From Corynebacterium camporealensis (GTDB lineage Bacteria > Actinomycetota > Actinomycetes > Mycobacteriales > Mycobacteriaceae), in NCBI RefSeq assembly GCF_000980815.1, contig NZ_CP011311.1:1036571-1100570 (forward strand): 64,000 nt of DNA, in the 5' to 3' direction. A model generated the notes under the pieces. That model was given only the letters and a program-made list of their open reading frames with translations, made no database searches and was not told the DNA's origin. Of this stretch, positions 27,891-39,114 are shown in pieces (positions within the stretch are counted from its first letter, which is position 1; each line of letters begins with the position of its first letter). Position numbers and translations under genes: made by a program.

Positions 27891-28976
27891 ATGCGTGTAT
27901 TGGTAGCCATGAGCGGCGGTGTGGATTCCTCTGTGGCCGCAGCCCGTGCCGTGGAAGCCGGACACGACGTCGTCGGCGTGCACTTAGCACTACACCAGGA
28001 CGCCCAGCAAACCCGTGAAAAAGCCCGTGGTTGCTGCTCGCTGGAGGATTCCGCGGATGCCCGGCGTATCTGCGACAAGCTCGGTATCCCGTTTTATGTC
28101 TGGGATTTCTCCGATGAGTTCAAACAAGAAGTCATCGGCGATTTCGTCGACTCCTACGCTCGTGGTGAAACCCCGAACCCGTGTTTGCGCTGCAACGAAA
28201 AAATCAAGTTCCGTGCCCTGCTGCAAAAGGGCATGGCTCTTGGCTTCGACGCGGTGGCCACCGGCCACTACGCCACCATTGACTCCGAGGGCTACATGCG
28301 ACGCTCCAAGGACGAGAACAAGGACCAGTCGTATGTGCTGGGTGTGATTTCCGCGGAGGAATTAGAGCACTGCTTTTTCCCCATTGGCGATACCCCGAAG
28401 CCACAAATCCGGGAAGAAGCCGCCAAGCATGGCTTTTCGACGGCCTCTAAGCCCGATTCCTACGACATCTGCTTTATCCCCGATGGCAACACCCAAGCGT
28501 TCTTGGGAAAGCACATCGGTTTGCGCCCAGGCATGATTGTTGACCAGGAAGGCCAGGAGCTCAAAAGCCACGACGGCGCGTGGAACTACACCATCGGCCA
28601 GCGCAAGGGACTTGATATCAAGGCACCAGCTGCCGATGGCCGACCGCGCTACGTCACCGACATCAACGCTGAGACCGGCACCGTGACCGTCGGCGCACGC
28701 GAGGACCTTAAAGTCACCGAGATTCAGGCAGACCGCCTGAAGTACCTCCACCCGGCCATGGATGGCGAAGTCGACTGCGAAGTCCAAGTCCGCGCGCATG
28801 GCTCCGTGGTGCCGTGTCAGGCAATCATTGATCGCGACAACGACACCATGACGTTGTCCCTCAGCGAGCCACTACAAGGAGTAGCCCGGGGACAAGCCGC
28901 GGTGTTGTATCTTCCCAGCCCCGATGACCTGGGCGATATCGTGCTGGGGTCGGGAACTATCTGCGCAACGAGCTAA
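27891..28976 (+). CDS. mnmA: tRNA-specific 2-thiouridylase
   Basis: MnmA adenylates U34 of Lys, Glu and Gln tRNAs and replaces its O2 with sulfur. The PP-loop [16 protein letters not shown] is at the N-terminus. The two catalytic cysteines are Cys98 ([12 protein letters not shown]) and Cys194 ([10 protein letters not shown]). The 361 aa length is normal. ATG at 27891 has an excellent ribosome binding site (GGAGGG, 27880-27885), so the in-frame upstream ATG at 27867 is not used. The stop interlocks with that of the convergent HNH gene in CTAA (28973-28976). Confidence 0.96.
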   Translation: MRVLVAMSGGVDSSVAAARAVEAGHDVVGVHLALHQDAQQTREKARGCCSLEDSADARRICDKLGIPFYVWDFSDEFKQEVIGDFVDSYARGETPNPCLRCNEKIKFRALLQKGMALGFDAVATGHYATIDSEGYMRRSKDENKDQSYVLGVISAEELEHCFFPIGDTPKPQIREEAAKHGFSTASKPDSYDICFIPDGNTQAFLGKHIGLRPGMIVDQEGQELKSHDGAWNYTIGQRKGLDIKAPAADGRPRYVTDINAETGTVTVGAREDLKVTEIQADRLKYLHPAMDGEVDCEVQVRAHGSVVPCQAIIDRDNDTMTLSLSEPLQGVARGQAAVLYLPSPDDLGDIVLGSGTICATS

Positions 28977-30037
28977 ATTAAACTCATCGCGCCCAAATCC
29001 CTCGTGGGATGCGGGTTCTTTCGAGGAGGGGCCTTACCTGGTGGTTTGTAGACAATCTCACCGTCCTCGCGGATGATATTGCCCCGATAACCATCGCCTT
29101 TGCCCACCACGGAGTTGTGATAGCCACACAACATGGTCAGATTCTCCGGATGCGTCCCACCACCTTGAGAATGGGCGTGCATGTGGTGGACCTGGCAGCG
29201 ATCCGCAGGCACACGACAGCCCGGCCAGGGACAGACGAGCTGCTCAGCCATAGCGAGCACGCGCTGCTTAAACGACGCAAAGCGCGTCTGGTACAAATTC
29301 ACCGGGCCATGCACCGGGTGAAACAACCCGGCAAAGACCTCATCGTCTTGCGCGGTGCCCAACCACTGCGCACCGGTCATCGTCGTGCCATCCGAACACC
29401 CCAGCACGACGTCATCGCCATGCCCGCGCAAAATACGCACGTACTCCGGCAAGCCAATGGCCACCACCGTGCGATAAGTCGGGGTGACCAGATTGCCGCC
29501 GTCGTTTAAGAGTTGCCAGAAGGCATCGGCAAGCGAGCGCTCATCACCGTGGTCTTCGACCATTTCCTCTAGCGTCTTGCGCAGCGTGGAAATCTTATCC
29601 GGGGTATCGCGGATGTGCATGCTCCACTGCTTCTCGCTGTCCTGGTTCATCCGCAAACCGCGCTTCGGGCTGGGCGGTTCCACGAACTCCGAAATCTGCT
29701 CTTTGGCCTGCTGCTTGACCTCCGCAAAGGAACCACCCGCACGCAGCAGTCGCAAGCGAAACTCCCACTGCTGGCCTACGTCCTTAATCCGGCGGGCATA
29801 GCTTTCAATGAGTTCTAACCGGTGAATCGAATAACCCTCCGCAGCGTCGACGGCCTCGCGCTGTTTCGCGGTGAACTTCGTCTTGTCGTAATACACCTTG
29901 GCCATTCGCGCCCAGGACTTCGTCTTCGCCGGGTCAATATCGAGGTATTCGGCCAAGCGGTAGGCGGAGACAAATGCTTCGCGCAGCACATCGAGCCCGA
30001 CGAGGCGGGCATCGGAAAGCGTGTGCGAAACTGTCAT
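28973..30037 (-). CDS. HNH endonuclease domain protein (DUF222/13E12-like)
   Basis: A 354 aa protein with a predicted helical N-terminal part (to about residue 170) and a C-terminal HNH nuclease: [42 protein letters not shown]. The zinc-binding CxxxxC/HH/CxxH pattern and the His-Asn-His core are intact. Such genes are multicopy in many Corynebacteriales and may be remnants of mobile elements; there are no visible ends, repeats or transposase here. ATG 30037 is preferred over GTG 30046 because TACTGT on the minus strand (30045-30050) lies seven bases upstream, fitting a leaderless message. Confidence 0.85.
   Translation of the reverse strand: MTVSHTLSDARLVGLDVLREAFVSAYRLAEYLDIDPAKTKSWARMAKVYYDKTKFTAKQREAVDAAEGYSIHRLELIESYARRIKDVGQQWEFRLRLLRAGGSFAEVKQQAKEQISEFVEPPSPKRGLRMNQDSEKQWSMHIRDTPDKISTLRKTLEEMVEDHGDERSLADAFWQLLNDGGNLVTPTYRTVVAIGLPEYVRILRGHGDDVVLGCSDGTTMTGAQWLGTAQDDEVFAGLFHPVHGPVNLYQTRFASFKQRVLAMAEQLVCPWPGCRVPADRCQVHHMHAHSQGGGTHPENLTMLCGYHNSVVGKGDGYRGNIIREDGEIVYKPPGKAPPRKNPHPTRDLGAMSLI
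28992..29021 (+). terminator. Plus-strand terminator of mnmA inside the HNH gene
   Basis: CCC-aa-ATCCC (28992-29001), loop TCGT, GGGAT-gc-GGG (29006-29015), then TTCTTT. The symmetric 2x2 interior loop weakens it. It lies in the 3' coding end of the convergent HNH gene, 15 bases after the mnmA stop. Confidence 0.5.
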
Positions 30038-30199
30038 GTGCGCCACAGTAGCGAAAGAAAATCCCTTCTGACCAGCGATTGTGTAATGTCTCCCAAAATC
30101 GAATTTTTCGGAACCATAAGCCTAAAACTTCAGTCCAATAAGGGTTTAGGGGTACGCCAAAAACTAGACTGTGGGCAGACAAATTCTTAAGGAGGCTAC

Positions 30200-31111
30200 G
30201 TGGTCGCATTCGGCATCGGACCTTATCCTGGCAGCAACGTCGCTGAGGCAGCAGATATCATCCTCAGCGAAACCGGCGGGCTGCCGCACTTGCCGCAGTT
30301 TCCCGACCGGGGCCTAGGCTCCGACTTGGTCGGCCGTACTGCTGCAGTGCTTTCCGATGTCCCCTTAGACCGCGGACCCCGCTCCTGGCGCATCACCGAC
30401 CGCCCGCAACTAATTACCCACCAGCTGCGCGACCAACTAGAACGCGACTTAGATGCCGTTCAGGAAGTCTGGGGTGAGGACCTTGAGCGAGTCAAGGTCC
30501 AGGTGGTTGGCCCGTGGACGATGGCTGCCGCCCTCGAGCTGCCCAATGGGCACCGGGTGCTCACCGATTATGGTGCGGTGCGGGATGTGCACGGGGAGTT
30601 GCAGGTGGGCATCGCCAAGCATTGCCAGGATGTCGCCCGGCGCTTTAATGCTGAGGTGATCCTCCAACTAGATGAGCCCATGCTTGCCGATGCCCTACGC
30701 GGTCTTCCCGGCACCACCGACTTCGACCCGGTGCGACCAGTGCCAGCTGAGGTAGCTTTGGATACGTTGGAGCGATTCGAACCGGATTACCTTCATCTTG
30801 GAACTCCGCTGTGGGAGATTCCTGTAGGCACGCCGCTGCTGGAGTTTGCGGGGCTGGATACCCCGGAACACCTAGATGGGCTGGGGCAGTGGTTGGATGC
30901 GGGTAACCGAGTGGGGTTGGGGCTGCATCGGAAAGCATCGGCGCGGGAGGCCGCGATTGAGCTGGCGCGGCACATGGACCGACTGGGCTTGCAGAAGGAG
31001 TTACTCGCCACGGCGGTGGATGTCTACCCCGTGGAGGTCGAGGGCGCCAAGGACTATGCCTACGTAGCGGAAGTGGCAGAGATTTTAGGCAGGGACGCAG
31101 GCGACCTTTAG
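30200..31111 (+). CDS. MetE C-terminal-fold protein (cobalamin-independent methionine synthase-like)
   Basis: A 303 aa single-domain protein with the UROD/MetE C-terminal barrel: GIGPYPGSNVAEAADII at the start, VQVVGPWTMAAALELPNGHR, and EVILQLDEPMLADALRG matching the MetE QIDEP element. Classical MetE needs zinc ligands from an HxC motif; I see only GLGLHRKAS at that place, with no HxC. Methionine synthase activity is therefore doubtful and the true role unknown. AAGGAGG precedes GTG 30200. The stop interlocks with the convergent DnaQ-like gene (TTAG, 31108-31111). Confidence 0.8.
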   Translation: MVAFGIGPYPGSNVAEAADIILSETGGLPHLPQFPDRGLGSDLVGRTAAVLSDVPLDRGPRSWRITDRPQLITHQLRDQLERDLDAVQEVWGEDLERVKVQVVGPWTMAAALELPNGHRVLTDYGAVRDVHGELQVGIAKHCQDVARRFNAEVILQLDEPMLADALRGLPGTTDFDPVRPVPAEVALDTLERFEPDYLHLGTPLWEIPVGTPLLEFAGLDTPEHLDGLGQWLDAGNRVGLGLHRKASAREAAIELARHMDRLGLQKELLATAVDVYPVEVEGAKDYAYVAEVAEILGRDAGDL

Positions 31112-31779
31112 GAAATCATTGGCCAGGCGGTAGAGACATCGCTGGCATCGCGGCCGCGGCCTTCGAGGTACTTCTTGAACGCCTCGCGGTCTTCGAACCA
31201 GCGCACAGCTTGGAACTCCATGAGCTCATCGTCGTCCTTTTGCGCAAGTTCGGGATAGTACTGGCGGACTTGCTTCCAGGCCACGCGGGCGGCGGCAAGG
31301 GCATCGGCCGTTGCTTCGTGGGCGTTGGTGAGTTCGACGCCATAGTGCTTGGAGACCTCGCCCAAGGTGCGCTTGCCCTTGCGCCATTTGTCCATCACGC
31401 GGTCGATGACGAAGGGATCATAGACGGGGCCAGTAACGGTGAAATCGCCCGTGAGCGCCCGCAGCACGGAGAGATCATAAGCGGCGTTGTAGACCACCAA
31501 CGTCAGACCCTCGTCCCAGGCGTTCTTGATGGCTTTGACGGTGTCATCTAAGACCTCATCGTGCGGGCGGCCTTCCGCGCGGGCTTTCTCGGTGCTAATG
31601 CCGTGGATAGCTGCGGCGGCCTCGGGGATCTCGACGCCTGGGTCGGCGAGCATTTCCTGGGACTGCACATCGCGGCCATCGATACGCACTAGCGCAGAGG
31701 TCACGATCTTAGCCTCCTTCGGATTCGTCGAGGTCGTTTCCAAATCGAAGGAGAGCATGCGGGAGGCGTCGAAAGTCAT
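31108..31779 (-). CDS. DnaQ-like 3'-5' exonuclease (DNA polymerase III epsilon type)
   Basis: A 223 aa DEDDh exonuclease. Exo I is MLSFDLETTSTNP near residue 10, Exo II VVYNAAYDLSVLRALTG near 100, and Exo III TNAHEATADALAAARVAW near 165, giving the full D-E-D-H-D set. It lacks the C-terminal region that joins E. coli epsilon to the polymerase, so it may be an accessory proofreading or RNase T-like exonuclease. ATG on the minus strand at 31779 follows TAGAGT by seven bases, which suggests a leaderless message; an in-frame extension to 32019 crosses ligA and is rejected. Confidence 0.9.
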   Translation of the reverse strand: MTFDASRMLSFDLETTSTNPKEAKIVTSALVRIDGRDVQSQEMLADPGVEIPEAAAAIHGISTEKARAEGRPHDEVLDDTVKAIKNAWDEGLTLVVYNAAYDLSVLRALTGDFTVTGPVYDPFVIDRVMDKWRKGKRTLGEVSKHYGVELTNAHEATADALAAARVAWKQVRQYYPELAQKDDDELMEFQAVRWFEDREAFKKYLEGRGRDASDVSTAWPMIS

Positions 31780-31796
31780 GCCCCTTACTCTAGTAG

Positions 31797-33872
<2,076 letters not shown>

Positions 33873-33874
33873 GA

Positions 33875-34650
33875 ATGCGGATTGCCGCTTTCGATATGGA
33901 TGGCACCATCTATATCGACCACCAGATTGCCCCGGCCACCGCTCAGGCCATCAAGGACTGGCAGGCCGCGGGCAACCTCGCCATCGCTGCTACCGGCAAG
34001 TCGCTGGATCCGTGCCGGAACGCCCTGCGCAGCGGCAACCTCACCATGGATTTCCACCTGCTCAACAACGGCACGGTGCTTACTGATCGCAACTTCGACA
34101 TCCTCATCGAGCAGCACGTGCCAGACCAGCTGGTTACCGACTCCTCGACACCTACGCGGGCACCAAGGGCTTAAACATCTACGTCGCCAGCATGGACCGC
34201 CCCGACCGGTTGCTATGGCGCGGCATCGACGGCGCGCATCCCTTCATCCCGCACGTCCAGGAAGTCCCGCTCACCGACGTCCGCATGTCCAAAGTCGTCC
34301 TCTTGGCACTTTGGGCGCCCGGGAAACAAGCCCTATTGGAGGAGATCGCTCAGTGGGCACAGAACAACTACCACTTGGAGATCTCTTTTAACAGCGGGCT
34401 GCTGGATATGATGCCGCCGGGCAATGATAAGGGTGTGGGCATCGGAAAGCTTTTGGCTCACCTGAACTTAACCCGGGACCAGGTGGAGCTATATACCTTT
34501 GGTGATTCCTACAATGACCTGCCCATGCACATGCTTGCCGATGCCTCCTTCAGCTTCCCCTGGGCACCCAACGACATGCAGAGCCAAGTCACGCATGTGA
34601 TTGATGATGTGCCGGCAGGACTGCAGGCTTTGCTGAGCGGGAAGGTTTAG
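33875..34650 (+). pseudogene. HAD-family (Cof-like) hydrolase interrupted by a frameshift
   Basis: Two reading frames together make one HAD phosphatase. Frame one (33875-34174) begins MRIAAFDMDGTIYIDHQ, with the nucleophile motif DMDGT. It loses homology after DQLVT near 34138, adding junk and a stop at 34172. The matching continuation, LLDTYAGTKGLNIYVASMDR, is in the other frame from 34141 and runs to 34650 with NDKGVGIGKLLAHL and the acidic motif FGDSYNDLPMHM. One missing base at about 34140 (GACTCCTCG where GACCTCCTCG would join the frames) explains it. It may be a real mutation or a sequencing error. Confidence 0.85.
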
Positions 34651-35312
34651 TCGCGCAGGAATGCACCCAAAATGGTGCTGATGTTGCCCAGGTGCTCAAC
34701 CTCAGAGGCAAGGTAGTCAGGGCCGCCGGTACGGCCCATGACGATAACCAGGCCGGTATCACCCAGCGGGGCTGCCGCCAGCGCGGAGTCGAGCAGCGAC
34801 CAGGACTCTGGAATCCAGGCTTCATCTTCGGGGCGCAGGCTGCGCGCGCGGTCGACCTTGATGTCCGCAGGAACAGTGCCGTCATCTTCCGGGGCAGCCG
34901 ACGAGGACGCCAGGCGATGAATCGGCTCGTTGTTGTCCACGACAATGGCCCAGGTCGACGTCAAGGCCTTCGGGATAGCGGAAGCAACCTCCTGCATCGC
35001 GGCAGGAACATCATTGACCTTGGAGGCCACCTTCGCCAGCAGCTCGATCTGGCCGCGGCGATCGACCCGGCCGGAAAACGGGCGGATGGAATCGACTTCT
35101 ACGCCCGGAACAGCGTTTGCGGCAGTAATCAGCGAATCGGCCATGACCTCGGCCGGCAGCTCAATGACGATGTCATCCATCACGGTGCCATCGGGGAAGA
35201 CCTCCACGATGTCCACGGATTGGATGTTGCCTTCGACGAGTCCGAATGCGTCGGCAAGCTGGCCTAAGCTGCCAGGGCTATCGGGCAGGAGTACGCGAAT
35301 CAAAAAGGACAT
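34647..35312 (-). CDS. ACT domain-containing protein
   Basis: A 221 aa protein with an N-terminal ACT domain: FLIRVLLPDSPGSLGQLADAFGLVEGNIQSVDIVEV covers residues 3-38. A second, weaker alpha/beta region lies from about 85 onward, ending SEVEHLGNISTILGAFLRD. ACT domains bind amino acids allosterically; no catalytic domain is present, so a regulatory or sensing role is likely but unproven. The stop interlocks with the HAD gene in TTAG (34647-34650). Confidence 0.83.
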   Translation of the reverse strand: MSFLIRVLLPDSPGSLGQLADAFGLVEGNIQSVDIVEVFPDGTVMDDIVIELPAEVMADSLITAANAVPGVEVDSIRPFSGRVDRRGQIELLAKVASKVNDVPAAMQEVASAIPKALTSTWAIVVDNNEPIHRLASSSAAPEDDGTVPADIKVDRARSLRPEDEAWIPESWSLLDSALAAAPLGDTGLVIVMGRTGGPDYLASEVEHLGNISTILGAFLRD

Positions 35313-35528
35313 GTCGAAGTTTCTTCCATTAGCGGGTAGTCCGGCCCATGATACCTATTGCTCGGCAGAGACCTCAACAGGGCGCGTCTAAAGTGCCGCG
35401 CCCTGCTGGAGTATGGAGCACGCCTCGTGAGATTAGGGCCACCGTGGAGCGGAAGCATGCCGTGCAGTAGCATGGTGCGATAGCCATTAACGTGACATTT
35501 ATGCACAAAGAAAAAGGATGGAGATCGC
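35313..35528. promoter_or_regulatory. Divergent intergenic region, ACT gene / gatC, with a strong inverted repeat
   Basis: The perfect nine-base repeat CAGGGCGCG (35378-35386) / CGCGCCCTG (35397-35405), with a ten-base spacer, lies mid-way between the two divergent starts. AAAAAGGATGGAG just before gatC provides a ribosome binding site. I cannot place a promoter with confidence. Confidence 0.45.
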
Positions 35529-35825
35529 GTGTCTGAGATTTCGCGTGAAGAGGTCGCCCACCTCGCTAAGCTTTCTCGCTTGGCACTTGACGACGAAGAA
35601 TTGTCGCAGTTCGCCGAGCAAATCGACGAAATTGTGGACGCTGTGTCCGCTGTCGGAAACGTGGATGCCGAAGGCGTGGAGCCTATGAGCCACCCGCACT
35701 CGGTAGATGCCCCGATGCGCGAGGACGTCATCGTCCGCACCCTCACCGCCGAGCAGGCCCTCGACCAGGCTCCGGCTGCTGAAGATGATCGTTTCGTAGT
35801 TCCGCAGATTCTGGGAGGAGAATAA
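35529..35825 (+). CDS. gatC: Asp-tRNA(Asn)/Glu-tRNA(Gln) amidotransferase subunit C
   Basis: GatC, 98 aa, is the small subunit that wraps between GatA and GatB and stabilises them. [20 protein letters not shown] and the C-terminal MREDVIV...[10 protein letters not shown] are characteristic. GTG at 35529 is chosen with GGATGGAG upstream. gatA begins on the base after its stop, while gatB lies 12 kb away at 47948, so the trimeric enzyme is encoded at two loci. Confidence 0.95.
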   Translation: MSEISREEVAHLAKLSRLALDDEELSQFAEQIDEIVDAVSAVGNVDAEGVEPMSHPHSVDAPMREDVIVRTLTAEQALDQAPAAEDDRFVVPQILGGE

Positions 35826-37313
35826 ATGTCGAACTTTGTTGCTCCTGCTGAAGGCGTACTGTCGCTTACTGCTGCCGAACTGGCAGACAAGATTCACTCC
35901 CGCGAGCTGACCTCCCGTGAGGTCACCCAGGCTTTCTTAGACCGCATCGCAGAAACTAACGGAGAGCTGAACTCCTTCCTGCACGTTGGTGCTGAGGAAG
36001 CACTGGCAGCTGCCGATGCCGTCGATGCCTCCCTCGATGCCGGCGAGAAGCCTGCTTCCGCGCTGGCCGGTGTGCCGCTGGCGCTGAAGGACCTGCTGGT
36101 GACCACCGATGCCCCGACCACCGCGGCATCGAATATGCTCGAAGGCTACATGGCGCCTTACGATGCCACCGTCACCAAGCGTCTGCGCGAAGCCGGCATC
36201 CCGATTCTGGGCAAGACCAACCTGGATGAGTTCGCGATGGGTTCGTCGAATGAGAACTCCGCGTATGGTCCGGCGAAGAACCCTTATGACACCGAGCGCA
36301 CCCCGGGCGGTTCCGGCGGCGGTACTGCCGCAGCACTGGCGTCGGGCCAGGCACCGCTGGGCATTGGTACCGATACTGGCGGTTCTATTCGCCAGCCAGC
36401 CGCGCTGACCAACACCGTCGGCGTGAAGCCGACCTACGGCACCGTCTCGCGCTATGGCCTGATTGCTGCGGCCAGCTCGCTGGACCAGGCCGGCCCCTGT
36501 GCACGCACCGTGCTGGATACCGCACTGCTGCACGAGGTCATCGCAGGCCACGATGCCTTCGATGCCACCTCTGTGGATCGCCCAGTTGCTCCGGTGGTAG
36601 AAGCTGCCAAGGAGGGCGCCAAGGGTGATTTGAGCGGTGTGAAGGTGGGCATCGTTAAGCAATTTGAGCGCGATGGCTGGCAGGACGGCGTCATGGATGC
36701 CTACCATGCGGCCATCGAGCAGCTGAAGTCCCAGGGTGCTGAGACCGTCGAGGTTGACTGCCCGCACTTCAACGATGCACTCGCCGCGTACTACCTGATT
36801 ATGCCGTGTGAGGTCTCGTCCAACCTGGCGCGTTTCGACGGCATGCGTTACGGCCTGCGCGAAGGCGACGACGGATCGCATTCGGCCGAAGAGGTCATGT
36901 CGCTTTCGCGTGCCGCTGGTTTTGGCCCGGAGGTTAAGCGCCGCATCATGCTGGGTACCTATGCACTGTCCGTGGGCTACTACGATGCCTACTACCTGCA
37001 GGCACAGCGCGTGCGTACCCTGATTGCGCAGGATTTTGCCAAGGCTTTCGAGCAGGTCGACGTGCTGGTCACCCCGACCACCCCGACTACGGCCTTCAAG
37101 CTGGGCGAGAAGGCTGAGGATCCGATGGCGATGTACAACTTCGACCTGTGCACCCTGCCTCTGAACCTGGCGGGTCTGTGCGGTATGTCGGTGCCATCTG
37201 GCATGGCTAAGGACTCCAACCTGCCGACCGGCCTGCAGATCATGGCACCTGCATTTGCCGATGACCGCCTGTACAAGGTCGGTGCAGCCTACGAAGCTGG
37301 CCGAAACGCTTAG
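35826..37313 (+). CDS. gatA: Asp-tRNA(Asn)/Glu-tRNA(Gln) amidotransferase subunit A
   Basis: GatA, 495 aa, releases ammonia from glutamine and feeds it to GatB. The amidase signature is intact: Lys88 in PLALKDLLV, the [14 protein letters not shown] glycine-serine loop near residue 160, and [15 protein letters not shown] holding the other catalytic serines. This Ser-cisSer-Lys triad defines the amidase family. ATG 35826 follows the gatC stop directly; the GGAGGAG ribosome binding site lies in the gatC 3' end. Confidence 0.96.
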   Translation: MSNFVAPAEGVLSLTAAELADKIHSRELTSREVTQAFLDRIAETNGELNSFLHVGAEEALAAADAVDASLDAGEKPASALAGVPLALKDLLVTTDAPTTAASNMLEGYMAPYDATVTKRLREAGIPILGKTNLDEFAMGSSNENSAYGPAKNPYDTERTPGGSGGGTAAALASGQAPLGIGTDTGGSIRQPAALTNTVGVKPTYGTVSRYGLIAAASSLDQAGPCARTVLDTALLHEVIAGHDAFDATSVDRPVAPVVEAAKEGAKGDLSGVKVGIVKQFERDGWQDGVMDAYHAAIEQLKSQGAETVEVDCPHFNDALAAYYLIMPCEVSSNLARFDGMRYGLREGDDGSHSAEEVMSLSRAAGFGPEVKRRIMLGTYALSVGYYDAYYLQAQRVRTLIAQDFAKAFEQVDVLVTPTTPTTAFKLGEKAEDPMAMYNFDLCTLPLNLAGLCGMSVPSGMAKDSNLPTGLQIMAPAFADDRLYKVGAAYEAGRNA

Positions 37314-37329
37314 GGGTTTCCAGCTTTTC

Positions 37330-37374
37330 AACGCCGCGGGTTTTCCCTTCACCGGGGAAGACACCGCGGCGTTT
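37330..37374 (+). terminator. Terminator of gatCA
   Basis: Outer arms AACGCCGCGG (37330-37339) and CCGCGGCGTT (37364-37373) are perfect. An inner stem TTCCC (37342-37346) pairs with GGGAA (37355-37359). GTTTGTC follows the stem. Confidence 0.85.
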
Positions 37375-37391
37375 GTCGTATCCAGGCGGAG

Positions 37392-37410
37392 TTAGGGTAG
37401 CCTTGCTAGA
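37392..37410 (+). promoter_or_regulatory. DtxR-type iron box upstream of the siderophore-interacting protein
   Basis: TTAGGGTAGCCTTGCTAGA matches the DtxR consensus TTAGGTTAGCCTAACCTAA at 13 of 19 positions by my alignment, with the left half 8 of 9. It overlaps the expected promoter region 27 bases before ATG 37437. DtxR with iron would repress the gene; this is inference from the site and the gene's function. Confidence 0.65.
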
Positions 37411-37436
37411 AATCATCAACGCGCGGGAGGACAAGC

Positions 37437-38462
37437 ATGCAGACTCCGAAAGATTGGACTGAAGGCTTCAAGGCTGGCTTTGCTGCTGGCTTTGGCGATG
37501 GCTACCAGGAAGGCCTGGCTGTCGGACGCGCGGAAACCTACGCCGATGCCAAGGCGGCGTATAAGCAGGCTAAGTACGAAGCAAAGCAGCGCAAGTATCA
37601 GGCCAAGCAGGAGGCCAAGCCGCATAAGAAGGCGCGCAAGGCCATGGAGGCCACGGTGGTCGGCAAGGAGCAGATCTCGCCGGATATGGTGCGCTTGTAC
37701 GTGCAGGCACCGGAGATTATCGGCAAGGAACTGGATAAGACCGACCACTACATCAAGATTTTCTTCGTGCCAGAAGGTGCGGATTATTCCTGGCCTTTTG
37801 ACCTTGCCGGCATCCGGGAAACTCAGCCGCGTAATCTGCAGCCGGTCAAGCGCACCTACACGCTGCGCCGGGTGGATACGCGCACTGGTGAGATGGATAT
37901 CGATTTCGTCTTGCATGGCGATAGCGGTCTGGCCGGCCCCTGGGCACGCGATGTTGAGGTAGGAGAGAAGTTCGGATTCGCAGGTCCTGGTGGCAAATGG
38001 GCACCGGAGGCACGCTTTGACCACTTTGTCTTTGGTGGCGATGAGTCGGCAGCACCGGCGATTGCTGCGGGACTGGAGCAGCTGCCTGCTAACGCTACTG
38101 CGGTTGCTTTCGTGGAGGTGGAAGCAAGCGGCCATGAAATTCCGATGCCGGAAGGCAAAGGCATTGAGGTGCGCTTTATATACCGCGAGGGTGCCATGCC
38201 CGGAGCTAAGCTGTCCAATGCCTTAAGCACCTACACCCCACCTACCGAGAACACCTCGTGGTTTATCCATGGTGTGGCAGAGATGGTCAAGAAGTTGCGC
38301 AGGTGTTTGTTTGTAGAAAGGGGCATCGCAAAGCAGGATGTGTCGATTTCTGGCTACTGGCGACTGAAGATGACCGAGGACGAATGGCAAGCGTCCAAGG
38401 GTGAGTTTGTCGCAGCGATGGAGCAGGAAGAGACTAAAAACTTAAAAGAAACTGTCGGTTAA
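37437..38462 (+). CDS. Siderophore-interacting protein (FAD/NAD(P)H ferric-siderophore reductase family)
   Basis: A 341 aa SIP/ViuB-family flavoprotein expected to reduce ferric siderophores in the cytoplasm. The FAD-binding core is seen at KRTYTLRRVDTRTGEMDIDFVLHGDSGLAGPWA (about residues 140-175) and the NAD(P)H domain at FDHFVFGGDESAAPAIAAGLEQLP. Unlike most relatives it has about 70 extra N-terminal residues: a glycine-rich start, then a Lys/Gln/Ala-rich charged helix (residues 40-65). GGGAGGA (37425-37431) precedes ATG. A DtxR-like box lies upstream, so iron repression is likely. Confidence 0.9.
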   Translation: MQTPKDWTEGFKAGFAAGFGDGYQEGLAVGRAETYADAKAAYKQAKYEAKQRKYQAKQEAKPHKKARKAMEATVVGKEQISPDMVRLYVQAPEIIGKELDKTDHYIKIFFVPEGADYSWPFDLAGIRETQPRNLQPVKRTYTLRRVDTRTGEMDIDFVLHGDSGLAGPWARDVEVGEKFGFAGPGGKWAPEARFDHFVFGGDESAAPAIAAGLEQLPANATAVAFVEVEASGHEIPMPEGKGIEVRFIYREGAMPGAKLSNALSTYTPPTENTSWFIHGVAEMVKKLRRCLFVERGIAKQDVSISGYWRLKMTEDEWQASKGEFVAAMEQEETKNLKETVG

Positions 38463-38529
38463 ATAGCTATAGGTTATTTTCTTCCTTGAGCCAGTTGCAT
38501 TGGCGATTGTGCATACTAGGTTAGTGGAT

Positions 38530-39087
38530 ATGGCTTCCACTTTGTTTGCTAAGACCTTGTCCGCATCGGCTGCCGCGGTAGCCGCATTCACCATGGCCGG
38601 CATTGCGCAGGCTCAGACCATCCCCGAAGAACCGGCAGCACAAAGCACTGCCGGGGAGACTGCAGTACAGCCTGAGGTGCAAGACGCGCCACAGGTAAGT
38701 GAGGACCAGACCATGATCGTTCCACTGCCGGAAGACGCTCAGCAGCAACAGCTCAAAGGCAGTGCCAACGGCATCGCTGGCAGCCTCGAATCATCTGTGA
38801 ATCCGAATGTCACCATGACGTTTAGCGAAGACGGCAACCTGAACTTCAACGATGGTTGTAACAGTGGTTTCACCACCTACGAGTTCACCGAAGACGGCGC
38901 GTTGCAGGTCGGCGAGCTGGCGACCACCCGAATGGCCTGCGATGAAGACACCCAGGCTGATGTCGACGCGTTTACCTCCATCTTGACCTCGAACCCGCAC
39001 TTTTACCGTGTCGATGGCCAGACCCTGATGCTGGGCAGCCCGGAAGGTGCCATCGAATTCGTGGCGGCACAGCAGGCTGACGCCTAA
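38530..39087 (+). CDS. Secreted META domain protein (HslJ-like)
   Basis: A 185 aa exported protein. The signal peptide is clear: MASTLFAKT, hydrophobic core, then an Ala-x-Ala cleavage site after GIAQA near residue 28. A Glu/Gln/Pro-rich linker to about residue 75 precedes a META domain: SVNPNVTMTFSEDGNLNF, DGCNSGFTTYEF, GELATTRMACDEDTQADVDAF and LMLGSPEGAIEFV. Two cysteines (DGCN and MACD) could form a disulfide. ATG 38530 is chosen because TAGGTT (38517-38522) lies seven bases upstream, suggesting a leaderless message. Function unknown; the E. coli HslJ relative is linked to novobiocin resistance. Confidence 0.82.
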   Translation: MASTLFAKTLSASAAAVAAFTMAGIAQAQTIPEEPAAQSTAGETAVQPEVQDAPQVSEDQTMIVPLPEDAQQQQLKGSANGIAGSLESSVNPNVTMTFSEDGNLNFNDGCNSGFTTYEFTEDGALQVGELATTRMACDEDTQADVDAFTSILTSNPHFYRVDGQTLMLGSPEGAIEFVAAQQADA

Positions 39088-39114
39088 GAACCAAGATCAC
39101 TAGAACGAAGTCAC

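Noticed and set aside
35937..37364. 475 aa minus-strand ORF opposite gatA
   Set aside because: Antisense shadow of gatA; no recognisable domain.
38466..38522. Two AGGTTA half-sites before the META gene as a DtxR box
   Set aside because: Only the left half of the consensus matches in each; the second is better explained as the -10 box TAGGTT.
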